The position numbers and the translations under genes were made by a program. From Deltaproteobacteria bacterium (GTDB lineage: Bacteria; Desulfobacterota; Desulfobacteria; C00003060): a stretch of DNA of 10,853 nt. The stretch covers positions 1-10,853 of the forward strand of contig DAOUWN010000043.1 in the NCBI GenBank assembly GCA_030667105.1, read 5' to 3'. The notes beneath the pieces were generated by a model, which was not told where the DNA came from, did not search any database, and worked only from the letters and a program-made list of their open reading frames with translations. This document shows positions 1 to 5,734 of this stretch, in pieces; position 1 is the stretch's first letter, and each line of letters opens with the position of its first letter.

Positions 1-2
1 TC

Positions 3-104
3 GTCACTCCGGTGAAAACCGGAGTCCAGAGCCTTTGTAACTAGCTGAATAAACTGGATTCCGGCGCCTGCCCCGGACCACGATCCGGGGTTCGCCGGAA
101 TGAC
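3..104. repeat. Head-to-head pair of REP-like palindromic elements
   Basis: Two copies of the pattern GTCAYTCCGG...CCGGARTCCAG lie in opposite orientation. The short copy (3-29) folds through ACTCCGG (6-12) and CCGGAGT (19-25). The long copy (54-104) has outer arms ATTCCGGCG (58-66) and CGCCGGAAT (93-101) and inner arms CCCCGGA (71-77) and TCCGGGG (84-90). Opposed pairs of this kind resemble REP/BIME elements dispersed between genes. No coding frame crosses the region. It lies downstream of the minus-strand unit ending at 296, so folding in its mRNA is possible, but there is no T-run that would make it a classical terminator. Confidence 0.7.
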
Positions 105-123
105 AGAGAGAGGTGTTTTTCGA

Positions 124-141
124 CTTTTTACGAGACCGTCA
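124..141. repeat. Dispersed 18-bp word, copy 1
   Basis: CTTTTTACGAGACCGTCA matches CTTTTTACGAAACCGTCA at 6963-6980 at 17 of 18 positions. Both copies sit between genes and next to other palindromic repeats, so this is probably a conserved piece of a dispersed intergenic element. From here to 295 I see no convincing gene: only a short GC-rich hairpin (151-164) without a T-run, and the 10-mer TTTGCCACTG twice (204-213 and 223-232). Confidence 0.55.
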
Positions 142-295
142 ATATTGAATCCCGCGGACGCGGGAAATGCTGAAGCAAATGACAAAGAAGAAACTGGCAA
201 ATCTTTGCCACTGTGAAAAAATTTTGCCACTGACAAGAAAATCGAGGGATTACGCATTTCTTCCTTATCATGCCAAGGAGGGCAGAGGTCTCTCA

Positions 296-466
296 TCAGG
301 CAAAGAGAAAGAAAACAACGATTCCCACCAGTGTGTGCACGATAATGCCGAATATGGTAAAGCCTAAGGCCCCCCATATCCATGGGGATCTGTTCTTTGT
401 CTTGGCAATATATCCGGTTGCTATACCCATAAGAAGACAGGTGCCAAGGATCTGCCATATGTCCAT
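296..466 (-). CDS. Small two-helix membrane protein, function unknown
   Basis: This is a 56-residue frame, ATG at 466 and TGA at 296-298. A Shine-Dalgarno-like AAGAGGA lies about 9 nt upstream of the ATG. Residues 3-21 form a hydrophobic segment ending ATGYIA. A short basic loop (KTKNR, 22-26) follows, and then a second hydrophobic segment (about 29-55) with WIWGALGF and several small-residue pairs. The predicted form is a helical hairpin in the inner membrane. The layout helix, K-x-K/G-N-R, W, helix is seen in many tiny uncharacterised membrane proteins; no function can be assigned. It starts 21 nt after the stop of the DUF3859-like gene on the same strand, so it is probably the last gene of that unit. 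Its length puts it below common gene-calling cut-offs. Confidence 0.65.
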   Translation of the reverse strand: MDIWQILGTCLLMGIATGYIAKTKNRSPWIWGALGFTIFGIIVHTLVGIVVFFLFA

Positions 467-487
467 ATCAGGATTTCCTCTTTCGCC

Positions 488-1000
488 CTAAGGCTTGTAA
501 ACCTCAAAGGATATCTCGCCCAATATCTTGCCTTCATAAAGGAGTTGAAAAACCCATTCTCCGGGGACTAACTCCCAGTCATGGTCAAACCCGTATCCGG
601 TGCCGTAGACTTCACCTATCTCGTGTTTTTTTACATATTCATGGCTGTAAAGCAACTTGTCATTTCTCGGGTCTTTGAGGCCGGGATATATTTTTCTTAC
701 TTTTATGCAGACCTTTTCTTCTTTTGGAATTCCGTTGACCACATATCTAAACCCAAAGCGGGTTCCAAGGACAGCCGGTATCCTCGTGGTTTCCTCCAAG
801 AATCTTGTCTTTGTGACGATTCTTCGTCTACCCCCGGGCGAATGTGCAATATCTTCCATCTGCTGGATTGCAGCGCTGTACGTTCCGAAGTTGATGACAT
901 CCACACCCCATACTTCCACGGTCCCGGAGGCAAGTGAAGCGTCCGTCCAGCAAGAAACGGCAAGTACCAGTGTGATAAGCCCAAAGAGTCCCTTTTTCAT
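488..1000 (-). CDS. Exported DUF3859-like protein
   Basis: The 170-residue product starts with a Lys-Lys N-terminus and a hydrophobic stretch (5-16). It could be cut after Ala24 (ASLA) by signal peptidase I, or lipidated at Cys17 (LAVSC), so it should act in the periplasm or on a membrane. The body carries the pattern I associate with DUF3859: an FGTYSA start (39-44), IPAVLGTRFGFRY (74-86), a short polar strand section with IYPGLKDP (104-111), and a C-terminal DWELVPGEWVFQLLYEGK (141-158). The family is of unknown function and looks like a beta-sandwich; the assignment is from memory of the motif. The ATG overlaps the upstream stop as ATGA (997-1000), which suggests translational coupling. 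It is followed after 21 nt by the small membrane-protein gene. Confidence 0.8.
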   Translation of the reverse strand: MKKGLFGLITLVLAVSCWTDASLASGTVEVWGVDVINFGTYSAAIQQMEDIAHSPGGRRRIVTKTRFLEETTRIPAVLGTRFGFRYVVNGIPKEEKVCIKVRKIYPGLKDPRNDKLLYSHEYVKKHEIGEVYGTGYGFDHDWELVPGEWVFQLLYEGKILGEISFEVYKP

Positions 1001-1554
1001 TCCTGTGCCTGTTCGGGGTTAACCGCCAGGTAAGCATCGATAAATCTCTGGACCATCTTTTTAACCTTGCCCCCGATGCGGGGTATGCTATTGGTGATAC
1101 CCAGATAGGAGGTTGACCAGGTGCGGCAAAGCGCTTGTGTGGCTGTATCGCGGACAAGAACAACGTCCTGATTGAATTCAACGGTGACTTCAAAGGCGTA
1201 AAGGTCGAAGTCCAGAACATCTGCCAAAGCGACGTCGCTGACAATGCTCACTTCCACATAGCATACAGGTCCGCCCTTTGTTTTGACCCATTCCTTTTTA
1301 GAGAGCACCTTGATTCCAGCCATGCGAAGCTGTAGCTCCGTGTCTGCCTTTAAGGCGGCTGTTGAGATTCCGTGCCCTTCAATCTCAGGATTCAGTGTCC
1401 CGACTACCACATAGACGCCATGAAGACCGCCAAGGGTCGTTCGAGTGTATTGACTATCCGCGACTGCCGAAGCACAGGAAACCGAACCTAAGGCAGCCAA
1501 GGACAATAAAACTACAAGCCCTGGAACAGTTGCCATACGATAATTTGGGGTCAT
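997..1554 (-). CDS. Putative exported protein or lipoprotein of unknown function
   Basis: The 185-residue product has a signal sequence (hydrophobic 9-23). SVSC with Cys27 fits a permissive lipobox, and SCASA followed by Val31 would fit signal peptidase I. The mature part includes LGGLHGVYVVVGTLNPEIEG (41-60, a probable beta-strand) and a helix with ELQLRMAGIKVL (73-84), then two predicted strands (97-108 and 117-135) and an amphipathic C-terminal helix (164-177). The LRxAGI block recurs in uncharacterised envelope proteins of sulfate reducers as I remember them; I know no function. The ATG at 1554 is supported by GAGAGGAAT about 8 nt upstream; an in-frame ATG seven codons in is the alternative. 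It is the first gene of the unit 1554-296, with a palindromic repeat about 30 bp upstream. Confidence 0.75.
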   Translation of the reverse strand: MTPNYRMATVPGLVVLLSLAALGSVSCASAVADSQYTRTTLGGLHGVYVVVGTLNPEIEGHGISTAALKADTELQLRMAGIKVLSKKEWVKTKGGPVCYVEVSIVSDVALADVLDFDLYAFEVTVEFNQDVVLVRDTATQALCRTWSTSYLGITNSIPRIGGKVKKMVQRFIDAYLAVNPEQAQE

Positions 1555-1582
1555 GAGTTATTCCTCTCGATCCAGGCAGTCG

Positions 1583-1673
1583 AAATGCCAAAAATGCCAA
1601 AAGTGCCTAACGTTAATAACAGAACGTGCAACCCCAATTTTAGGCATTCTAGGCATTTTTTTCTTAGGCATTC
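1583..1673. repeat. AAATGCC/GGCATT inverted repeat, copy 1
   Basis: The left side (1583-1610) is a run of AAATGCC-type words ending AAGTGCCTAA. The right side (1640-1672) carries three GGCATT words in the opposite sense. The arms 1592-1610 and 1640-1658 pair at 16 of 19 positions across a 29-nt loop. A related direct repeat lies at 6866-6904. It sits just upstream of the start of the minus-strand unit (ATG at 1554) and may contribute to its promoter region or leader. No transposase is present. Confidence 0.65.
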
Positions 1674-1780
1674 ATGAGTTTGATAAGCGCCCGGCCCGCT
1701 TCAAGGGCACAGATCAAAGCCACGTCCTCGGCGTGGATATTTACTTTGTAATCGAAGAATAATCAACCCCCTTATTTTTG

Positions 1781-1809
1781 TTGACAGGAGCCGGGAATCT
1801 TTGTATGCA
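1781..1809 (+). promoter_or_regulatory. Candidate sigma70 promoter of the liv leader
   Basis: A consensus -35 TTGACA (1781-1786) is followed after 17 nt by TATGCA (1804-1809), which matches only the TAT of the -10 consensus. Transcription would start near 1816, about 25 nt before the leader-peptide ATG at 1841, a distance typical of attenuator leaders. The -10 box is weak and its location is inferred. If a promoter further upstream were used instead, the leader peptide could start at the ATG at 1805. Confidence 0.4.
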
Positions 1810-1840
1810 TTCTAAAAGCTTTGCAGAAAGATTTTTCCCC

Positions 1841-1909
1841 ATGCCGAGAGTGTACTGGGCCGACTATTACTATTACGCCAGCGTTGCTGTCGGCCCATGT
1901 CTTGGTTGA
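1841..1909 (+). CDS. Tyr-rich leader peptide of the attenuator
   Basis: A 22-residue peptide begins MPRVYWAD, continues YYYYASVAVG and ends PCLG before TGA (1907-1909). Five of its first twelve residues are Tyr and one is Trp. The four consecutive Tyr codons (TAT TAC TAT TAC, 1865-1876) lie immediately after the first arm of a hairpin (1856-1864) and before its second arm (1889-1897). Peptides of this composition and position are the sensing part of ribosome-mediated attenuators. The same frame is open back to ATG at 1805, giving 34 residues and adding a Phe-Phe pair; AGGAG at 1786-1790 could serve that start but is 14 nt away. The ribosome-binding site for the 1841 start is weak (AGAAAGA about 8-10 nt upstream). 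The peptide probably has no role after synthesis. Confidence 0.6.
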   Translation: MPRVYWADYYYYASVAVGPCLG

Positions 1910-1967
1910 GCTTGCACGTTTGGAAAGACAATCAGAAGCCGTGAGCCGAAAGGCTTGCGGCTTTTTT
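1856..1967 (+). promoter_or_regulatory. Ribosome-mediated transcription attenuator (four-strand leader)
   Basis: Four RNA segments can pair in exclusive ways. Strand 1 (TGGGCCGAC, 1856-1864) pairs perfectly with strand 2 (GTCGGCCCA, 1889-1897) around the Tyr codons. An extended strand 2 (1890-1903) pairs with strand 3 (1936-1949) at 12 of 14 positions: 1890-1894 with 1945-1949, 1896-1899 with 1940-1943 (one G-U), and 1901-1903 with 1936-1938. Strand 3 otherwise pairs with strand 4 (1952-1963) as the terminator. A ribosome stalled on the Tyr run would cover strand 1 and favour the 2:3 antiterminator. A ribosome reaching the stop at 1907 would cover strand 2 and favour termination. The pairings are seen in the sequence and the mechanism is inferred by analogy with trp/phe attenuators. 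It would control the livKHM genes that start at 2059. Confidence 0.65.
1936..1967 (+). terminator. Intrinsic terminator in the liv leader
   Basis: AAGCCGTGAGCC (1936-1947) and GGCTTGCGGCTT (1952-1963) form a 12-bp stem with two G-U pairs around a GAAA loop. Six T residues (1962-1967) end the stem and follow it. It lies 95 nt before the start of the substrate-binding protein gene and 26 nt after the leader-peptide stop, where an attenuator's terminator would be placed. Confidence 0.85.
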
Positions 1968-2058
1968 CGTATGAAAGGAGGTGAAGGGGCGATATAGGGA
2001 GTTTTTGTCACTGGCGCTTAAATATCTGCAAAACAGAATTTGATTGGAGGAGACTGCT

Positions 2059-3240
2059 ATGGATAAGAGAAAGAATAGCTTGGTGATTGTGCTCTGGGTT
2101 GGCATTTTTATGTTTTTGTCCGCGGCCTTGACGCTTTCCTGTGCCAAGAAGGCCGAGGTAAAGGAGCCATACAAGATTGGGGCGATCTTTTCTGTGACAG
2201 GCCGGGCCTCATTTTTGGGTGAACCGGAAAAAAAGACGGCCGAGATGATTGCCGAGCGGATAAATGCGGCCGGCGGCATTAACGGCCACCCGCTTGAATT
2301 GATCGTATATGACGATGAAGGTGACGCCACCAAGTGCAATGTGGCGATGAAGAAACTTATCAATCAGGACAACGTAGCTGTGGTCATCGGCCCGTCAACC
2401 AGCGGCACATCCCTGGCTATTGTGAGTGTTGCGGAAAGCGCCAAGATACCCATGATCTCGTGCGCTGCCAGCAAGAAAATTGTCATGCCCGTGGAAAAGC
2501 GCCACTGGGTATTCAAGGTGGCCGGCTCGGATATTCACGTTTCACAACGGATTCTTGCCCACATGAAGGGCAAGGGGATTACCAAGGTGGCCATCATGAC
2601 AGGTACCACCGGATTCGGGGCAAGCGGACGAGAAGAACTCCTTGCCTTTGCACCCCAATTTGACATTAGTATTGTGGCAGATGAGCGATATGGCCCCAAG
2701 GACACGGACCTGACAGCGCAGTTGACCAAGATAAGGGGAACAGGTGCCCAGGCTATCGTGAACTGGTCTATCGGCCCCACGCAGGTCTTGGCCGTGAAGA
2801 ACTGGCGGGCCCTTGGCATGGACAATCTGCCTTTCTATCAGAGCCACGGCTTTGGAAGCCACAAAAACATTGAGCTGTGTGGCAAGGACGCGGAAGGCGT
2901 GCTCTGTCCCCTGGCACGGGTCAATATCGGACGTCTTCTTCCTGACAGCCATGTCCAGAAAGAGGTCGTCATGAAATACACGGATGCCTATGAGAAAAAA
3001 TACAAGGAACCCATATCTTCCTTTGGCGGACATGCCTGGGACTCCATAAACGTTGCTGTCAAGGCATTGGAGACAGTAGGTCCGGATCGTGCTAAGATCC
3101 GCGATTTTATTGAGCAGTTGACCGGCTTTGTGGGGCAGCACGGTGTATTCAATTTCTCGGCCACCGACCACAATGGCCTGTCCAAAGATGACCTGGAGAT
3201 GGTGGTTGTCAAAAACGGAGACTGGGCATTGGCCGATTAG
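2059..3240 (+). CDS. livK: ABC transporter substrate-binding lipoprotein, LivK type
   Basis: The 393-residue product captures an amino acid outside the inner membrane and delivers it to LivH/LivM-type permeases. Residues 8-27 form a hydrophobic signal ending LTLS before Cys28, a probable lipidation site. The rest is a type I periplasmic-binding fold: YKIGAIFSVTGRASFLG (38-54), then AERINAAGGINGHPLEL followed by YDDEGD in lobe 1, then IGPSTSGTSLA and PMISCAAS, which in this family contact the ligand's amino acid head group. Length is usual for the family. ATG at 2059 is chosen over an upstream in-frame TTG (2044) because GGAGGAGA ends about 5 nt before it and it starts the basic signal region (MDKRK). 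It stands first in a livK-livH-livM set behind a Tyr-type attenuator, so tyrosine or another aromatic amino acid is the inferred ligand; sequence family alone would say branched-chain amino acids or another hydrophobic substrate. Confidence 0.9.
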   Translation: MDKRKNSLVIVLWVGIFMFLSAALTLSCAKKAEVKEPYKIGAIFSVTGRASFLGEPEKKTAEMIAERINAAGGINGHPLELIVYDDEGDATKCNVAMKKLINQDNVAVVIGPSTSGTSLAIVSVAESAKIPMISCAASKKIVMPVEKRHWVFKVAGSDIHVSQRILAHMKGKGITKVAIMTGTTGFGASGREELLAFAPQFDISIVADERYGPKDTDLTAQLTKIRGTGAQAIVNWSIGPTQVLAVKNWRALGMDNLPFYQSHGFGSHKNIELCGKDAEGVLCPLARVNIGRLLPDSHVQKEVVMKYTDAYEKKYKEPISSFGGHAWDSINVAVKALETVGPDRAKIRDFIEQLTGFVGQHGVFNFSATDHNGLSKDDLEMVVVKNGDWALAD

Positions 3241-3247
3241 TCGTATT

Positions 3248-4150
3248 ATGGAAGGAATCTCTTTTTCAAGCCAGCTTATTCAGTACGCGATAACCGGTGT
3301 CACCGTCGGGAGCATCTACGCCCTGGTTGCCATTGGCTTTAACATCATTTACAATGTTACCACAATCATCAACTTCGCGCAGGGGGAGTTTGTAATGCTC
3401 GGTGGGCTTTTTATGGTTTTTTTTGCCACCGTCGTGCAGATCCCCCTTCCGCTGGCCTTTTTTCTTACTCTCACCGTGGTGATTGCCATTGGGGTCATGA
3501 TGGAGCGGTTTGCCATCTTTCCTGCAAAGAACGCTTCGGTGCTCACCATGATCATAATAACCATTGCCTGCTCCATACTTCTGAAGGGGGCGGCCATGTA
3601 CGGATGGGGCAAGGACCCCTTCATGCTAGCTCCGTTTTCTGATCGAAAGGCCTTTGTTTTCATGGGGGCCGCGGTTTTTCCACAGTCCCTATGGGTCCTG
3701 GGAACGACCCTTATCGTTGTTTTTCTCCTGACGTTTTTTTACAAGCGCACAAGGTTTGGCAGGGCAATGATCGCAAGCTCCGACAACCCGGATGCTGCTC
3801 AACTCATGGGGATTGACGTAAAGACTATGGTCATGGTCTCTTTTGGTTTAAGCGCGGCTGTGGGCGCTGTGGCAGGCATCGTGATTACGCCCATATCCTT
3901 AATGGAATATGACCGCGGGGCGCTTCTGGGCCTCAAAGGCTTTGGCGCCGCTGTCTTGGGAGGATTGGGTCATTTCTACGGAGCAGTGGTTGCCGGATTC
4001 ATGGTGGGGCTCATGGAGTCGTTTTGTGCAGGGCTCATATCGTCGGGTTATAAAGACGCGGCAGCGTTGTTGGTCTTGCTCTTTGTATTGTTTCTAAGGC
4101 CAAACGGTCTTTTTGGAAGCAAGGAAGTAATGAAGATGAAGGAATTCTGA
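3248..4150 (+). CDS. livH: ABC transporter permease, LivH type
   Basis: This 300-residue integral membrane protein is one of the two permeases of a hydrophobic amino acid (HAAT family) importer. It has about eight hydrophobic segments. Near the N-terminus is GVTVGSIYALVAIGFNIIYN followed by the family signature INFAQGEFVMLGG (41-53). Near the C-terminus is GLKGFGAAVLGGLGHFYGAV, the LivH region that couples to the ATPase. Length is close to E. coli LivH (308). The ATG at 3248 lies 7 nt after the livK stop without a good Shine-Dalgarno sequence, so translation probably depends on coupling. The frame is open upstream inside livK, but that part lacks permease-like sequence. Next comes livM, after 8 nt. 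Confidence 0.9.
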   Translation: MEGISFSSQLIQYAITGVTVGSIYALVAIGFNIIYNVTTIINFAQGEFVMLGGLFMVFFATVVQIPLPLAFFLTLTVVIAIGVMMERFAIFPAKNASVLTMIIITIACSILLKGAAMYGWGKDPFMLAPFSDRKAFVFMGAAVFPQSLWVLGTTLIVVFLLTFFYKRTRFGRAMIASSDNPDAAQLMGIDVKTMVMVSFGLSAAVGAVAGIVITPISLMEYDRGALLGLKGFGAAVLGGLGHFYGAVVAGFMVGLMESFCAGLISSGYKDAAALLVLLFVLFLRPNGLFGSKEVMKMKEF

Positions 4151-4158
4151 CAACCGAT

Positions 4159-5106
4159 ATGACCACCACTGCTGGCAAGAAAGACATTCGTGTTTTGATA
4201 TGGCTTGTGGCCGGCATTGCGATTTTCCCGGTCCTGGTATTGAACGTCCCGAGTTTTAGACATTATGTTGACATCATGGTTTTTGTGGGGATATTTTCCC
4301 TGGTCAATATTGGCCTTAGTCTTGTAATGGGCTATACTGGGCAGGTGTCCCTGGGCCAGGCCGCGTTTTTTGGGCTGGGGGCCTATGTTTCAGGTATATT
4401 GACTACAAAATTTGGATGGTCGCCGTGGGCTGCCATACCTGTCGGAGTGGTCCTGACAGGTATGGTGGCTTTTGTGGTGGGGGTTCCATCTCTGAAACTC
4501 AAGGGTCACTATCTGGCCATGGCCACCCTTGGCTTTGGAGTCATTCTTTATGTTGTGTTCAACGAAGAAGTTGCCTTGACAGGAGGCCCTTCAGGGCTTG
4601 CCGATATTCCGGGCATTGCGATTGGTCCATGGGAAATAGACACGTCGCTCAAATATTACTATTTGGTGTGGGCCTTTGTTTTTGCTGTTCTTCTTTTTTC
4701 AATCAACGTCATACATTCCAGGGTGGGCAGAGCCCTTCGCTCTATCCACGGCAGTGAGATAGCAGCCAATGCCATGGGGGTACCCACGTCATCCTACAAG
4801 ACACGGATCTTTGTGCTAAGCGCAGTTTATGCCTCTTTGGGAGGCGCCCTTTATACGCATTACATGACGTTTCTTAGCCCCAGTTCTTTTGACCTCTTCT
4901 GGTCGATTAAATTCCTCATGATGGTTGTCGTAGGGGGCATGTCAAGCATCTGGGGCGCGCTTCTGGGCACCTGCCTCCTGACATATCTCTCCAATGAATG
5001 GCTCCACATGTTTCACGATTTTGATGTCCTGATCTATGGCCTTGTGCTCCTTTTGATTATTATGTTTCTGCCAAAGGGACTTGTGAGCCTGGCTAGGAAA
5101 GGCTAG
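4159..5106 (+). CDS. livM: ABC transporter permease, LivM type
   Basis: This 315-residue polytopic membrane protein is the second permease of the importer. Typical LivM blocks are visible: GYTGQVSLGQAAFFGLGAY (58-76), LKGHYLAMATLGFG (114-127), TGGPSGL (141-147), then SRVGRALRSIHGSEIAANAMG, which corresponds to the cytoplasmic coupling loop, and VVGGMSSIWGALLGT near the end. The C-terminus is FLPKGLVSLARKG. The 3' end carries a perfect 10-bp tandem duplication (5091-5110), and the stop codon is formed in its second copy. No LivG/LivF ATPase gene follows: the next gene is convergent and starts within 50 bp. The ATPases must be encoded elsewhere, or the operon is truncated. Confidence 0.92.
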   Translation: MTTTAGKKDIRVLIWLVAGIAIFPVLVLNVPSFRHYVDIMVFVGIFSLVNIGLSLVMGYTGQVSLGQAAFFGLGAYVSGILTTKFGWSPWAAIPVGVVLTGMVAFVVGVPSLKLKGHYLAMATLGFGVILYVVFNEEVALTGGPSGLADIPGIAIGPWEIDTSLKYYYLVWAFVFAVLLFSINVIHSRVGRALRSIHGSEIAANAMGVPTSSYKTRIFVLSAVYASLGGALYTHYMTFLSPSSFDLFWSIKFLMMVVVGGMSSIWGALLGTCLLTYLSNEWLHMFHDFDVLIYGLVLLLIIMFLPKGLVSLARKG

Positions 5107-5110
5107 GAAA
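5091..5110 (+). repeat. 10-bp tandem duplication at the livM stop
   Basis: GGCTAGGAAA occurs twice back to back (5091-5100, 5101-5110), followed by GGACGTCG. The TAG stop of livM (5104-5106) lies in the second copy. With a single copy the frame would run on three codons (GRR) into TAA. This looks like a recent slippage event that shortened the protein by two residues. Confidence 0.85.
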
Positions 5111-5149
5111 GGACGTCGTTAAGGCACAAGTTATTTAAGCCTCAGTGAT

Positions 5150-5503
5150 TCATTCATTCCTGAATTCCGTTATGAACTTCTTTAAGATCTTGCGCGCTGA
5201 TTTATCAGTTTCAATGAACTGAATTCCTGTCAAGAACCTTCCGTCTTTACCTGTTTTATTGTGAATTACTTTCCCTTTTATGTCTATCAGTTCATTTTCC
5301 ATGGCTATGACAAGCGAGACTGTGTGCTGTGGATCGATAGGCGTATGCGTTTCCAACAGGATTCCGCCTTCACTGACATTTAAGGTTCTTCCTGCTCCCT
5401 GTGCCAGTATCTCATCGTTTTCATCTATACAAAAATACGACAGAAGGTTCAGTGAACTGATTCTGGAATGCTTTCGCCTCTCTTTTTTATGCACATCTTT
5501 CAC
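5150..5503 (-). CDS. Stand-alone PilZ-domain protein
   Basis: The 117-residue soluble protein is essentially one PilZ domain, the usual cytoplasmic receptor for cyclic di-GMP. The N-terminal binding motif RxxxR is R10-KHS-R14, preceded by a basic stretch. The second motif is N42-V-S44-E-G-G47, a conservative form of D/NxSxxG. Beta-strand-rich sequence follows (ILLETHTPI, VSLVIAMENELIDIKGKVIH, GRFLTGIQFI) and then a short C-terminal helix (101-114). Both nucleotide-binding motifs are intact, so binding is likely. No output domain is attached, so the partner is unknown. The start is GTG at 5503 with no clear ribosome-binding site and is uncertain by a few codons. It is convergent with livM and separated from the cysteine desulfurase by 231 bp, so probably not in its operon. 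Confidence 0.85.
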   Translation of the reverse strand: MKDVHKKERRKHSRISSLNLLSYFCIDENDEILAQGAGRTLNVSEGGILLETHTPIDPQHTVSLVIAMENELIDIKGKVIHNKTGKDGRFLTGIQFIETDKSARKILKKFITEFRNE

Positions 5504-5734
5504 CCAAGTTAAGGGTTTGTCACGAAATCAGTATCGCAAGATTCGTAGGATGCTGAAAAGATTAGTTTTGTTCCTGTGTCGAAATGACACATTCGTTCAA
5601 TCCGACCTTTTTTGAAATTTTCATAAACGATTCTTCAGGAAATGTCAATGGATAGCTTGGCTGGCTCAGGGCTGCGTCAAACTCAAATTATGAAAAAATC
5701 CATAAAGTACCTTGACGTGTTATTCGCAGAGAAT
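5504..5734. other. Intergenic gap between cysteine desulfurase and PilZ genes
   Basis: No gene is supported here. A small palindrome TGTGTC-GAAAT-GACACA (5575-5591) resembles degenerate TTTCGA/TCGAAA-type intergenic repeats. On the minus strand 5687-5562 is an open stretch of 41 codons ending in TAA without a start near its beginning. The gap presumably holds the PilZ gene's promoter, but I do not see a clear -35/-10 pair. Confidence 0.4.

Noticed and set aside
151..164. GC hairpin CCCGC/GCGGG as a terminator
   Set aside because: No T-run follows on either strand and the stem is only five base pairs.
204..232. TTTGCCACTG repeated with a 19-bp period
   Set aside because: Only two copies and no gene downstream on that strand. 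It could be an operator, but nothing supports a function, and two copies do not make a CRISPR or iteron array.
128..271. 47-residue minus-strand frame in the left intergenic region
   Set aside because: No ribosome-binding site, Cys/His/Gln-rich atypical composition, and it runs into the dispersed repeat.
1805..1909. Longer 34-residue version of the leader peptide starting at ATG 1805
   Set aside because: Its ATG overlaps the proposed -10 box, so the transcript would begin after it, and its nearest AGGAG is 14 nt away. It stays possible if a promoter further upstream is used.
2044..2058. TTG start adding five residues to the binding protein
   Set aside because: It would place the strong GGAGGAGA ribosome-binding site inside the gene. 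ATG 2059 has correct spacing and begins a proper signal sequence.
2542..3171. 209-codon minus-strand frame opposite livK
   Set aside because: Antisense shadow of a confidently identified binding protein; low-complexity, unlike any family.
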